This document shows positions 28,001 through 37,184 of a stretch of DNA of 64,000 bases, piece after piece. The notes below the pieces were generated by a model. It saw only the letters and a list, made by a program, of their open reading frames with translations. It did not search any database and had not been told where the DNA came from. Position numbers and translations under genes: made by a program. Origin of the DNA: Cyanobacteria bacterium SZAS LIN-3 (GTDB taxonomy: Bacteria; Cyanobacteriota; Vampirovibrionia; Obscuribacterales; Obscuribacteraceae); NCBI GenBank assembly GCA_018266215.1, contig JAFEAV010000024.1:1-64000 (forward strand), read 5' to 3'. Position 1 is the stretch's first letter; every line of letters begins with the position of its first letter.

Positions 28001-29648
28001 AGGCATAAATAAAATCGCGGGCGGTGTTGGGAGTGGCGCTCCATAGAAGCCAGATAGTCGAGCCGTCTTTGCAGACATAGCGATTTTCAAAATTGGTTAC
28101 GGGCATGCCGTCGGAGAGACTGCCCATTTGCTGCAGTGTTTTTTCACGGTCCTCATGGTGGACAAATGAAATGAAAGGCCGCGAAATCAGCTCCTCTTCC
28201 GAGTAGCCCAATCGATCTACCCAGGCGAAGTTTACTCGTTTAAAATAACCTTCGGGACTGGCGATGCAAAACAAGTCGCGCGACAGGGTGAAGAAAATAT
28301 TGGCTTCATTCAGCTCTTTGGTGCGCTCGGCGACTTTGTTTTCCAGTTCGGCATGGGCAATCTTCAGCTCTTCTTCAACCCGCTTGAGCTGTGTAATGTC
28401 GGAGCAAAAACAGAGCACGCCCTGGATTTCTCCGTGCTCGTCGCGGTAGGGTATCTTATCGGTGACAACCCAGTTTTTCTGTCCATCCGGGGTGATTAGC
28501 GGCTCGACGATGCCGAGTTTGGCTATACCTGAATTCATCACCTGCAGGTCGTCCTGAAAATATTTGACGGCCTCCCCGGGATAAAGATCAAAGCAGCTCA
28601 TACCGACCATTTCGGAGGGGGTCTTGCCGTGCAGATCGGCGGTGGCCTGATTGACGCGCAAAATACTGTTGTTGCGGTCCTTGTAAAAAACAAGCGAAGG
28701 GATGGCATCGAGAATGGTCTGTTCATGCGCGCGTTGAGCCATGAGCATTTCCTGCGCGATGCGTCTTTCAAAGACAACCGCCAGGTGTGTGCCAATCTCT
28801 TCAATGGCATTCAAAAAGTATTTGTCGGGGCGGGTGCGCACCGGCCCGTAAAACTCAAAAACAGCAAAGACTTTCTGGCCATTTTTAACGGCAAAGGCAA
28901 AACCGGCCTTGATACCGTCGTTTTCCAGAAGGGATAAGGTCTTGCGCGACTCGATGGAAAGATCGTCGACAAAGACCGGAAATGCCGAATGCGCAGTCTG
29001 CCCGGGCAAGCCCTGACCCATGGCAAAAGTCGTGGCCAGACTTTCCTCCCGGAAGGCGGCGGCCTTGATATTGGAGAAATAAGCCATTTTCGAGCACTTG
29101 AGGGTCTCGCCGTCGATACTTGGGAACCAGGCCTGCCCTACCATCCAGTTGCCCAGCTGACAAATGCGCGTAAGGCAATGCAGGCTTATGTCTTCGACAT
29201 TTTCCAGCTCACTGGCCTCGGCGATGACCTCGACCACCAGGGCCAGAGCCTCCTCGATGCGCCGCCGCTCCGAAACGTCGGTACTGACACCGCGCAGATA
29301 AGTGGGGACGCCGTCGACAAACTCCACTGTAACGCGGTCGGAAAGCCACACATAATGGCCGTCCGCACGCCGCAGCCGATAGATGACCTCGTAGCGATTG
29401 GCTGCGGGGGAGGCTAATTCCTTAGCCCGGACCACCCTGGGAAAATCATCGGGGTGGCAAATGTCCTTAAACAAGCTTGGTTTGTCGAGCCAATCCTCCA
29501 GGGGATAGCCAAGAAGCTCCACGACGTGGTCTGACACAAAAATAATGCGCGAAGTGTCAAATTCAGCTTCCCAAATAATCGCTTCGACAGAATTAACTAA
29601 GGTGGCAAAGTCAGCCCGTGGGCCTCTAAGCTCTTTTTTAGCGGACAC
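25020..29648 (-). CDS. Hybrid sensor histidine kinase (PAS/GAF, two receivers, Hpt)
   Basis: A 1542-residue soluble phosphorelay protein without membrane helices. Domains: PAS about 12-130; GAF 140-297; four more PAS at 305-425, 450-560, 567-683 and 688-812; HisKA at 855-920 with phospho-His H866 in NISHEIRTP; HATPase about 965-1083 with GTGLGLSI. Then a degenerate receiver at 1110-1235, a full receiver at 1275-1392 (D1324 in FMDCQMPEMDG, K1378), and a C-terminal Hpt with H1487 in AHQLKG. The architecture is that of a BarA/ArcB-like multistep relay sensing cytoplasmic ligands or redox. It starts with GTG, with GAGGGC about 6 bases upstream, and heads the six-gene run. No output regulator is adjacent. 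Confidence 0.92.
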   Translation of the reverse strand: MSAKKELRGPRADFATLVNSVEAIIWEAEFDTSRIIFVSDHVVELLGYPLEDWLDKPSLFKDICHPDDFPRVVRAKELASPAANRYEVIYRLRRADGHYVWLSDRVTVEFVDGVPTYLRGVSTDVSERRRIEEALALVVEVIAEASELENVEDISLHCLTRICQLGNWMVGQAWFPSIDGETLKCSKMAYFSNIKAAAFREESLATTFAMGQGLPGQTAHSAFPVFVDDLSIESRKTLSLLENDGIKAGFAFAVKNGQKVFAVFEFYGPVRTRPDKYFLNAIEEIGTHLAVVFERRIAQEMLMAQRAHEQTILDAIPSLVFYKDRNNSILRVNQATADLHGKTPSEMVGMSCFDLYPGEAVKYFQDDLQVMNSGIAKLGIVEPLITPDGQKNWVVTDKIPYRDEHGEIQGVLCFCSDITQLKRVEEELKIAHAELENKVAERTKELNEANIFFTLSRDLFCIASPEGYFKRVNFAWVDRLGYSEEELISRPFISFVHHEDREKTLQQMGSLSDGMPVTNFENRYVCKDGSTIWLLWSATPNTARDFIYACAYDITDRKATEADLLDISTALQNAVEGIAKVDINHCFLSVNQSYAQLHGVDAEAIIERSILEYVYSDDLPKFRRCFEEMLRNNKSEVELLGRTSSGALFHEQVTLVKVLDVHGDYSGYYVFNKDITARKVAEATLQQSEARYSQLASHVPGGIYQYLHRRDGSYAFPYVSPGCEGILRMTPEQIMAEPHLVFEMVHEEDSARMAKSIQLSYETLSGFEFEGRINTKEGLRWIRAVSSPELLDNGDVIFNGLLTDVTDQKLAEAEIKKLNADLSERVENLASVNKELELLTRKLEIAFDAALEASKLKSEFVANISHEIRTPISAVIGMSELLLDTSLTDEQKQFTNMVRDSAQSLLTIINDILDFSKVEAGRLDLDIVSFEILSLVEDSAELLAPTARKNSLNLLTLVDPNLPATVMGDPVRIRQILINLISNAVKFTREGEVFVNVEQLEDEEDVVTLRFTVRDTGIGISEEARKRLFSPFVQADGSTTRKYGGTGLGLSISKLLAEMMEGELDFVSEEGIGSSFWFTAPMIKIPPPEGSSLSVAASQTQTVLLDSPEPPAAVTVLTASNTVELILKRYLGCMSLTPVVVAEVAQLSISSDRQHFLIIDSDSVGSVVAGVYRPYPQALEVIKELSALPNVTILFLGVKEDVVSHFVAAEHKDRHLLLLKPFHLAELVSICAKLALHSAPFMREQATSGAYRIAGDRRTGEKSQPPVKVYDAGPQVLIAEDNNVMQEVALRQLQKLGLTVTVVSNGVAAVDAVRTGQYALVFMDCQMPEMDGYEATLCIRKEEAARGGHIPIIAMTASAMKGDRENCIAAGMDDYLSKPVNQEQLALLLEKWLPSLDSSNLSRGGLKRQEPGQIEPSDLGNESITIVDAKDISPKPKMDFAQLEKLYGDIGLPHLIDSFLVEARELLDEMAVKLEVDNMLEVARLAHQLKGLSVVMTAADLAALAIKLEKEAKNDGRERADLLRLELEEELKKIAAAIAERK

Positions 29649-29769
29649 AATAAGCCCTCAAAATGGACTTCTGGAGGAAAATGACATCACCAGTACTTCT
29701 AAAATAATATCACCGGCGATAATATCTCACTTAGCGGCGCAATTGAGGCAAAGCGGAGGCATCCAGCCC

Positions 29770-30336
29770 TTGAAAAAGAAAGCGGCACAAATTATTGCCA
29801 TTTGCGGCGGCTCCGGCTCAGGCAAAACCACGCTGGCGCGCAAATTTATTGGTGCGGCCGTGCTCTCCACCGACAGCTTCTACAAAGACATCAGCGTTCT
29901 CACACCAAGAGCCGACGGCACCTTTGACTTCGACCATCCCAGCGCCGTCGATCTGGAGGGCTGTGCCGCCGCCTGTCTGAAGCTGGCCTCAGGCGAAGAC
30001 GTGACAATACCCGTCTACGACATGGTCAGCGCCACACGCACCGGTGAAAAAATCGTCCCCGCCCCCAGTCGACGAATAGTCGTCATTGAAGGCATTTTTG
30101 CCTTTCACAGCCCGATCCAGGATGTAGCCACCCTGAAAATATTTATCGACACACCAATAGACCAGCGCATGGCCAGACGCATTCGCCGCGACAGTGAACG
30201 TGGCCGATCGACAATGGACACCATACGCCACAGTCTGCAGGTGGAAGAAGCGTACACGCGCTACATCGGTCCGATGCGCGATGCCGCCGACCTGATATTG
30301 ATGGGCGAAGAGATGCGAGGCGATTTTTTGCTCTGA
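29770..30336 (+). CDS. Uridine kinase-like P-loop NTPase
   Basis: 188 residues when started at TTG 29770, chosen because GGAGG lies 10 bases upstream. The P-loop is CGGSGSGKTTLA, followed by STDSFYKD, FDHPSAVD and PVYDMVSATR, which are the uridine kinase/phosphoribulokinase family motifs, then VVIEGIFAF and a DxRMARRIRRD lid. It would phosphorylate uridine/cytidine or a related nucleoside. The frame is open back to ATG 29545, but that would overlap the divergent histidine kinase gene. It is followed after 16 bases by a membrane protein gene on the same strand. Confidence 0.8.
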   Translation: MKKKAAQIIAICGGSGSGKTTLARKFIGAAVLSTDSFYKDISVLTPRADGTFDFDHPSAVDLEGCAAACLKLASGEDVTIPVYDMVSATRTGEKIVPAPSRRIVVIEGIFAFHSPIQDVATLKIFIDTPIDQRMARRIRRDSERGRSTMDTIRHSLQVEEAYTRYIGPMRDAADLILMGEEMRGDFLL

Positions 30337-30352
30337 GAGCAAAGCACAACAT

Positions 30353-31756
30353 ATGGCGACTGACGGCACAAACAAAGAAGCGGAAAGCGGTGCGACAAAT
30401 ACGCCGGCGGCCTTTCGTTGTCTTGCCTTCTGGCGTCTGGTCGGGCTCTATTTTTTTACGCGCCTGCCCTGGCTCTTCATGGTGCCGATGGTGGAAGCGC
30501 CGGATGAATTCTCGCATTACTGGGTGATTACATTTCTGGTCGAGCACATGCGTCTGCCGGAATTGAACGAGATCCTGGCCGGCGGCGCCTCCGGAGTATA
30601 CGGATCCCTGCCGCAGCTGGGTTACATTCCCCATGTCATAGCCGGGGTGATTGGCCATACGATTACGCCGACAGTCGATCTGTCCCTCACCGACAGATTC
30701 GGTTCGCTGGCCGATGGTCTGGTGCTTCTGTGGTGCTCCTGGGAATTTGGTCACAAGTTGTTCCGCTCCGACAAAGTGCTCAGCCTGGCACTGCCGGTGA
30801 TGATTATTTTCCATCCGCAACTGGTGCTTCTGCACAGTTATGCCAACAGTGATTCGACCACCGCCAGCCTGGCTGCGCTGAGTATGCTTCTGGTCTGCCG
30901 CATGATGGAGACCGGACTGAAAACAAAATACAGTCTTATCTTAGGACTGATGCTCGGTTGGATCGTACTGACAAAATATCCCGGCGTATCCGTCTATCCA
31001 GCCTGCGCCACCGGGCTCATCTGTGCCGCCTGGCTCAATCGCCAGAGCTTACTGACTTTTATCACCCAGTCCCTGCTCACCGCCATCGTAACCGCCGCCA
31101 GCTGCGTCTGGTGGTTTGTACGCAGCGCTCAGATTTTAAACGGTGACTTCATGGGCACCAAAACAATGTTTCATACCTGGGCCGTCACCTACAATAAATC
31201 ACTCAATCCCGACGTCAGCGCCTGGGCAATAATGAAACAAAAATCCTGGTGGCGGATGACGACATTCAGCTACTGGGGAATGTTTGGCTACATGACCCGC
31301 TATCTCTGGCGGCCCTTTTATATTGTGTACATGGTCCTGATGGGCATCGCCGCCGGTGGCGGTATAAAAGCCCTGGTTACGGCGCAGGCACAAAAGAAAT
31401 TTGCCGCCCTGGCCGAAAATTTCAAAAACGCCCCGGCACTTTCTGCGCAGGAGCGCAAAGCGCGCTACGGTCAGGCATCAATCTGGCTCGTGCTCGCCGC
31501 CTGCTTCTTGAGCAATCTGGCACTGATGATTTACGCCTCGACAAAAAATCTCGGAGGCGCGCAGGGCCGTTATTTATTCCCATCGGAAATACCAATAATT
31601 GCACTCATCCTCGGGGGCCTATATCTCACCGGCCCGAAATCGCGCAAACCGCTGATACTATTTATGGTGGCATTCAATATCATCGTTTATTTCGCCTCCT
31701 GCTGGATGCTATATAACACCGCAGGCTATACGCCCCACTGGCTCAAAACCTACTGA
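30353..31756 (+). CDS. Polytopic membrane protein, DUF2142/glycosyltransferase-like
   Basis: 467 residues with roughly ten membrane helices. The first loop after helix 1 carries APDEFSHYW, which matches the acidic first-loop motif (PDExxH) of DUF2142 and GT-C glycosyltransferases that use lipid-linked sugars. Other conserved-looking points are HPQLVLLHSYANSDS and the C-terminal QGRYLFPSEIP, the latter typical of DUF2142. It probably transfers sugars to an envelope polymer; donor and acceptor are unknown. It sits 16 bases after the uridine-kinase-like gene. Confidence 0.75.
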   Translation: MATDGTNKEAESGATNTPAAFRCLAFWRLVGLYFFTRLPWLFMVPMVEAPDEFSHYWVITFLVEHMRLPELNEILAGGASGVYGSLPQLGYIPHVIAGVIGHTITPTVDLSLTDRFGSLADGLVLLWCSWEFGHKLFRSDKVLSLALPVMIIFHPQLVLLHSYANSDSTTASLAALSMLLVCRMMETGLKTKYSLILGLMLGWIVLTKYPGVSVYPACATGLICAAWLNRQSLLTFITQSLLTAIVTAASCVWWFVRSAQILNGDFMGTKTMFHTWAVTYNKSLNPDVSAWAIMKQKSWWRMTTFSYWGMFGYMTRYLWRPFYIVYMVLMGIAAGGGIKALVTAQAQKKFAALAENFKNAPALSAQERKARYGQASIWLVLAACFLSNLALMIYASTKNLGGAQGRYLFPSEIPIIALILGGLYLTGPKSRKPLILFMVAFNIIVYFASCWMLYNTAGYTPHWLKTY

Positions 31757-31868
31757 GCGGCAGGGCGACATTCGAAACTATCTATTAAGCTGCTGGCGGG
31801 CACAGGCCCGGCCTGCTAGGGTAAATAAATAGGAATCCGGGCTATCCTTCTTGCATAAGAGAAAACCG

Positions 31869-33254
31869 ATGAGTCTATTCAATCGTAAGAAACCGGTTCG
31901 TCAGAAAATCGTCGAACACATGGGCAAAGACCCGGCGGGCCTGCCCATACTCTCCGAACAGTTTGAGGGGCACAACCACCCCAACCTGCACCTGGCCCTG
32001 GAAGAAATGGGCAAAACCAATGGCCGCACTACCAGCCTTATAGGTATCCAGGGCGGCTTCCTCAGCTTCACCGGCACCAGCCTCGCGGATCTGGTGGCGC
32101 CCAAGACAATGGCCTCCTTCGTCGGCCTGGGGCAGGCCAAGGAAGGTCCGGTGCAATACTCAAACATTGCCCTGGAAGGCGACAAACGCCTGGCCTGCGT
32201 GCAGGGCGCACTCTATCTGGTCAAAGGTGAAAAGCGCATTGTCATTTTGATGCGCCCGAAAGGCGCTGAGTTTGGCGGTGCCACCGGCACCATCTTGCTC
32301 GACGTCATGGCCGAGGAGCGCGAGACGGCGGAGGGCGTCATCGCCGAGCTGCGCAACTTGATCAACAAGCACAATATTTATCGCGGCAAAATACTCTCCA
32401 TCGACAGGAAGGATAATCCTGTCGGTACCGCTTCCACCGGCATAAAATTTCACACCGTGCCACCAGTTGAGCGCAGCAGCATTATTTTGCCCGAAGGTCT
32501 GCTCAAGCGCATCGAGCGCCAGACTGTGGAAGTGACTCAGTATAGTGAGGCCCTGCGCAAAGCCCAGCGCAAAATGAAACGCGGCATATTGCTGCACGGC
32601 AAACCCGGCACGGGCAAGACGCTAACCGCCATGTACCTGGCCTCGGCCATGAAAGAGCGGACGGTGCTGGTCCTGACCGGCCGCGGGCTGGGGCTGATTG
32701 AAAGCTCCTGTGAGCTGGCCAGGTGGCTGCAGCCCTCGATGGTGATAATAGAAGACGTGGACCTGATCGCCGAAGACCGCATACAAAACAGTGGCGGCAA
32801 CAGTGCCGTGCTCTTCGAGCTGCTCAATCAAATGGACGGGCTATCGGACGACGCCGATGTACTCTTTATGCTCACCACCAACCGACCGGAGATTCTGGAG
32901 CCGGCTCTGGCCTCGCGCCCCGGCCGTATAGACCAGGCCTATGAAATCCCGCTGCCGGACGCGGACTGCCGCAAGCGCCTCTTTGAACTCTACAGTCAGG
33001 GTTTGAATGTGGAAGTGGACAATATGGACCTCTTCATTAAGAGGACCGCCGGAGCAAGCGGTGCCTTTATCAGTGAGCTGATGCGCAAAGCGGCATTGTT
33101 TGCCGCCCCGGAAGGGGATCCTATCGTCGTCAAAGCTCAACACATTGATGAAGCCCTGCACGAACTCGTGATTGTCGGCGGCACACTGACCAAGAGCCTG
33201 CTGGGCTTCAAAGAAATTGGCTTCAGTGCTGTGGAGCTGGGCTCTTCAAAATAG
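31869..33254 (+). CDS. AAA+ ATPase (BCS1/FtsH-type AAA domain)
   Basis: 461 residues from ATG 31869. About 1-190 is a domain I do not recognise. About 220-420 is a classical AAA module: Walker A HGKPGTGKT, Walker B MVIIEDVDLI (the ED variant seen in BCS1), the sensor-1 region LFMLTTNRPE, and arginine fingers in ASRPGRID. There is no protease domain or membrane helix, so it would act as an unfoldase or remodeller. The sigma-factor-like gene follows after 19 bases on the same strand and is likely in one operon, hinting that the ATPase may control that sigma factor. A TTG start at 31851 is possible. Confidence 0.85.
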   Translation: MSLFNRKKPVRQKIVEHMGKDPAGLPILSEQFEGHNHPNLHLALEEMGKTNGRTTSLIGIQGGFLSFTGTSLADLVAPKTMASFVGLGQAKEGPVQYSNIALEGDKRLACVQGALYLVKGEKRIVILMRPKGAEFGGATGTILLDVMAEERETAEGVIAELRNLINKHNIYRGKILSIDRKDNPVGTASTGIKFHTVPPVERSSIILPEGLLKRIERQTVEVTQYSEALRKAQRKMKRGILLHGKPGTGKTLTAMYLASAMKERTVLVLTGRGLGLIESSCELARWLQPSMVIIEDVDLIAEDRIQNSGGNSAVLFELLNQMDGLSDDADVLFMLTTNRPEILEPALASRPGRIDQAYEIPLPDADCRKRLFELYSQGLNVEVDNMDLFIKRTAGASGAFISELMRKAALFAAPEGDPIVVKAQHIDEALHELVIVGGTLTKSLLGFKEIGFSAVELGSSK

Positions 33255-33273
33255 CAATTCACGGAGAATTATA

Positions 33274-34029
33274 ATGACCGATTCCAAACCACCGGAAAGC
33301 AGTGAAGAAATCCTGGCGGAACTGCTTCAGCTAGTCGGCCCCCATCCTGTGGTCGGTCAGTTGAGTGAATACGCCGAAAAAATAAAGTCATTTCCGACAA
33401 TGGCCGAAGACGACGAGAAGCAGTGTCTGATTCAAATTAAAGACAGCCCGGACAGGTCTCTTGCTGCCAAACGGCGGCTGCTGCAATCAAACCTCGGTCT
33501 GGTGATTAAACTAGCTCGCCGAAATCACGGACGCGGGGCCGCTCTTCTTGATCTAATTGAGGAAGGTAATACCGCACTGGTTCTGTCCATAGCCAATTTT
33601 GACTATGAGAGCGAGCAAAATTTCAGGCTCTATCTGACCTGGTCCATTCGCAAGGCCATAGCCGATAAGATAGACGGCCGTGCACTGTTGACGGAGCCTG
33701 AGTCTGCAGAATTACAGGCAGCCAGAAACGCTGAAGAGTGTGCATACATGCTCGAATGCAAGGCTGAAATGGAACAGGAAGATATTGAAAAGAAAGAACG
33801 AAGCAGAGAGATTTCCAGAGAAGACTTGCTCAGAGAGGACCTGACGGAGCTGATGAAAGCTCTATCGGACCATGAAAAAGAGCTGGTCAATCTGCGTTTT
33901 GGTCTGCCGGAAGGAAAACAGCACAGCCTGGCAGAAATTGCCATTATGTACAACACTACACCGCACCTGGTTCGGGAACTGGAACGTACGGCTATGAGAA
34001 AACTAAAGAGACTAAAGAGCAAAAACTAG
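33274..34029 (+). CDS. Divergent sigma-70 family factor
   Basis: 251 residues from ATG 33274, with GGAG 8 bases upstream. Region 2 is clear: NLGLVIKLARR, LLDLIEEGNTAL, then NFDYESEQNF and YLTWSIRKAI, where canonical factors have YATWWIRQAI. Region 4 (about 185-250) has KELVNLRFGL and the HTH SLAEIAIMYNTTPHLVREL. Region 3 is replaced by a Glu/Lys-rich helix (about 155-185). The changes in region 2.4 could mean an unusual -10 preference. It follows the AAA gene after 19 bases. Its 3' end overlaps the convergent SbcC gene by 4 bases. Confidence 0.8.
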   Translation: MTDSKPPESSEEILAELLQLVGPHPVVGQLSEYAEKIKSFPTMAEDDEKQCLIQIKDSPDRSLAAKRRLLQSNLGLVIKLARRNHGRGAALLDLIEEGNTALVLSIANFDYESEQNFRLYLTWSIRKAIADKIDGRALLTEPESAELQAARNAEECAYMLECKAEMEQEDIEKKERSREISREDLLREDLTELMKALSDHEKELVNLRFGLPEGKQHSLAEIAIMYNTTPHLVRELERTAMRKLKRLKSKN

Positions 34030-37000
34030 GACACGAGTTTAAAGCTCGACACTCCGTTCTTCTTGGACACCTGGATCTGCACCGGGAACATGTCTTTGAC
34101 ATCGGAGATATGGGTGATAACCAGCACCCGGGAAAAGTCCGATTGAATCAAACGAATGGCTTTAACCAGGCGGTCGCGGCTGCCGTCGTCCTGGGAGCCG
34201 AAACCCTCGTCGATGATTAATGTCTCCAGCTTGGCACCGGCGCGCCGGGCGAGCAGACGAGATAAGGCAATACGCAGGGCGAAATTAACCTTGAAGGCTT
34301 CGCCGCCGCTATACAACTCATAATTGCGCGTGCCTACTTCATCGCCCATCACCAGGTCGAGGGTCTCGGACATACCACCGGATTTATTCTTGGCCTGGGT
34401 TATAAGCGCCACATGCATCTTATTGTCGGTCAGGCGCGACAATATGCGATTGGATTCCGCTTCGATCTCAGGTATGGCGTTTTCGATAATCACAGCCTGG
34501 ATGCCCTTCTTACCAAAGGCCTCGGCCAGATAGACAAGGTCTTCAATTTCTTCTTTCAATACCGCCAGTTTGATCAGCTGATCCTTATAAGCGGCAAGTT
34601 CCTGTTCAAAACTTTGCTTGCGCTCGGTCAGCACCGCCACACGCAGACTGGCCTCTTGCTTGCGCTCGCGCAATTCTTCCAGGGTGGGATTCAAACCAAG
34701 TATCGCCACTTTGATATCGCTCAACTGTGCCAGATCAGCCGACAGGCGCCATTGCTCGTCCTTGATGATCTCAATCTGGCGCTCGCGTTCCTGGATCTCG
34801 GCAGTGAGCTGAGTCAGCTCTTCCTCCACCCGCGGTTTATCATCTATAGCCCGGGCCAGATCGCGCGACTTCTCGGTGGCGACAAACAATTCCTTCAGCT
34901 CTTCCTTGCGCTTGCCGTGCAGATGTCGGTCATAGGCGAGTGCTTCAATTTCTTCCAGAGTAGTTTTCAATTTTGCCCGCACCTCGGCACCGTAGGACTC
35001 AGTATTGAGCTCGACACTGAGACGCTCGCGCTCTTCCTGGGAGCGGGGCAATTTTTCATTGATACGGGCAAGCTCATCAAGCTCGCGGTGCAGCTGCTGA
35101 TAGCGAGCCTCGACATGACGCTTGAGGCGAATCTGCGATTGCAGTGAGGTGAAAACAGCCGGGTCAAATTCCAGTTTGGTAAGCTCAGCTTTTAAATTGA
35201 TCAGACTCTCACGCTCGACCTGGGCAAAATTATTGTCTGTCAATTTGGCACTGAGTTCGGCGCGTTCCTGGGCCAGCTTGGCGCCGCTCTGCCGGGCGCG
35301 CTCCACCGCCTTTTCGCGCTCATTAAAGCGGCCGATACGATTGTCGAGGTCCTTTCTTTTTTCCAGCTCCTTGCGCGTGTACGTATATTTTTTGCGCAAT
35401 TCAACCAGTTGATTTTCAAACTCGCTCACCGATGCTTCGATATTGGCTATCTCTTTATCCATGTCTTCGTTTTGTTTGAGATAGCGATCGATGACCGCGG
35501 CGCGATCGACAATGGGAGCCGAGCAAAGCGGACAGATGGAGGAATGCTCATGCTCTTTCAGCTCGCGAATTTTCTCCAGATTTTCTCTCTGCCTGACTCG
35601 CAGCTCCTCGATTTTGGCCGTGGCTGAAGCAATGTCGGCCTTGATGGTGAGGCCGTTTTTCTCAATCAGGTCAAACTCCACTTCCAACCTGTCGAGATCG
35701 GCCTTGAGGGCCTCGAGTTCTTCGCCCTCGCGGCTGAGACTCTGGGTGGAGCCGGTTAAATCCTCGACCTCCGCCAGAGCGCGCTCCTTTTGCATCAGCT
35801 CGGCTTCCAGGCGGATACGGCTTTCCTGAATGGCATTGCTCAGGTCATTGATGCGGACTGTCAGCTGCACATAGGCTTCCTGCCGACCGGTAAGCTCGGC
35901 TTCGGTGGCGAGCATGTTTTTATATTCAATATAGGACGCGTTGACTTTCTCTTCATCGCTTACTTCTTTCTGTAATTTTTCTCTCTGGCGACTGAGTTCG
36001 GCCACCTCTTTATTTACCTGCTCCAGCGAAAGCTCAAGCCTGCTGCGCTCCCGCGCCAGCTCGCCGGACAGGTTGACCTTCACCTCGGTCAGTTCCTGCA
36101 CCTTGAGCGCCAGCTGATCCAGGGTCTCGACCTCTGCGCGCACAGCGTTGAAACGAGTCAATTGCTCCGCTATGTCGCCACCATCGGCGATGGTCTGTGT
36201 CAACGCCGCCAGACGAGTGGTGAGCGCCGTCTTCTGATCAATCAGGCGCTTCAGCCCCAGCTCCATGTCACGCTGGCGGTTCTCATTGCCGGCGACGGTG
36301 GCTTCCACAACTTTCAGCCTGGCAACAGATTCGGTCAGCTCGGCAAGTTTGCCTTCCACTTCCAGCAAAAGTGTGCCCTGCTCTTCCACATCCTTGCAAG
36401 CCAGCGTCAGTTCGTCTTCGGTGAGACTGAGCTTGTCCTCACTTTCACTCTGGACTTTGAGAGAAGCTTCCATCTGCTCGGCCCGGGCTTTTTTATCCCG
36501 CAAGCGCGAACGCGTTTCTTCCTGCAGCCGATCAAAATAAGAAAGCCCGAGTATTTCGGAGAGCACCTGTTTGCGCTCCGACGGTGGGCGGGTTGTAAAC
36601 TCCTCGGCGCGGCCCTGCTTCAGATAGGCACTATTGACAAAGGTGTCAAAATCCATGCGCAGAAGGTCCTGAATATGCTTGCCGGTTTCCTTCATACTGG
36701 CCGAGGTCATTGAAGTCCAATTGAGGCCATCGTAATGGCCGGATTCACTGCCCCGCTCGGCCACCATGAGCTCCAGCGTCCCCTTGGACATGCCGCGTCC
36801 ACCGGCTTTGCCCGCAGCTTTTTGTCGCGAACGGCGCACCCGATAGAGACGCCCCTCATGCGAAAAGACAACCTCAACCCACATTTCTTTTTCACCCAGG
36901 CGCACCAGCTCATCCGAGCCGGAACGGGCCTCTTCCCACAAAGCCCAGGTAACGGCGTCGAGGAGGGCGGATTTGCCGGCACCATTGAGACCGGTGAGAC

Positions 37001-37082
37001 AGGCTACACTGATGCCGCTCAAGTCGAGCGTAGCGTCGGCATAACTCATAAAATTGTGCAGATGTATGTGGTTGAGTATCAC
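34026..37082 (-). CDS. sbcC: SbcC/Rad50-type DNA repair ATPase
   Basis: About 1018 residues. The N-terminal ATPase half has the Rad50 start (ILNHIHLHNFMSY) and Walker A GLNGAGKSALLDA. Two long coiled-coil arms surround a zinc hook CPLC near the middle. The C-terminal half has signature LYSGGE and Walker B TLIIDEGFGSQD. It would form an SbcC2-SbcD2 complex that processes DNA ends and hairpins. The nuclease gene sbcD is not adjacent. GTG 37082 fits the family start best; ATG 37115 is open 33 bases upstream. Confidence 0.88.
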   Translation of the reverse strand: MILNHIHLHNFMSYADATLDLSGISVACLTGLNGAGKSALLDAVTWALWEEARSGSDELVRLGEKEMWVEVVFSHEGRLYRVRRSRQKAAGKAGGRGMSKGTLELMVAERGSESGHYDGLNWTSMTSASMKETGKHIQDLLRMDFDTFVNSAYLKQGRAEEFTTRPPSERKQVLSEILGLSYFDRLQEETRSRLRDKKARAEQMEASLKVQSESEDKLSLTEDELTLACKDVEEQGTLLLEVEGKLAELTESVARLKVVEATVAGNENRQRDMELGLKRLIDQKTALTTRLAALTQTIADGGDIAEQLTRFNAVRAEVETLDQLALKVQELTEVKVNLSGELARERSRLELSLEQVNKEVAELSRQREKLQKEVSDEEKVNASYIEYKNMLATEAELTGRQEAYVQLTVRINDLSNAIQESRIRLEAELMQKERALAEVEDLTGSTQSLSREGEELEALKADLDRLEVEFDLIEKNGLTIKADIASATAKIEELRVRQRENLEKIRELKEHEHSSICPLCSAPIVDRAAVIDRYLKQNEDMDKEIANIEASVSEFENQLVELRKKYTYTRKELEKRKDLDNRIGRFNEREKAVERARQSGAKLAQERAELSAKLTDNNFAQVERESLINLKAELTKLEFDPAVFTSLQSQIRLKRHVEARYQQLHRELDELARINEKLPRSQEERERLSVELNTESYGAEVRAKLKTTLEEIEALAYDRHLHGKRKEELKELFVATEKSRDLARAIDDKPRVEEELTQLTAEIQERERQIEIIKDEQWRLSADLAQLSDIKVAILGLNPTLEELRERKQEASLRVAVLTERKQSFEQELAAYKDQLIKLAVLKEEIEDLVYLAEAFGKKGIQAVIIENAIPEIEAESNRILSRLTDNKMHVALITQAKNKSGGMSETLDLVMGDEVGTRNYELYSGGEAFKVNFALRIALSRLLARRAGAKLETLIIDEGFGSQDDGSRDRLVKAIRLIQSDFSRVLVITHISDVKDMFPVQIQVSKKNGVSSFKLVS

Positions 37083-37184
37083 GGATGACAACCGCTTTAT
37101 TGATATAAAATGCATTCGCCGGGCGGCGAAAACAGTCTGGTGTTAGCTTAGCAGACAAGTCCACGGGGTGCGCGAATAAATAGG

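Noticed and set aside
31869..33254. Membrane protease FtsH
   Set aside because: The AAA module is similar, but there is no membrane segment and no HEXXH protease domain.
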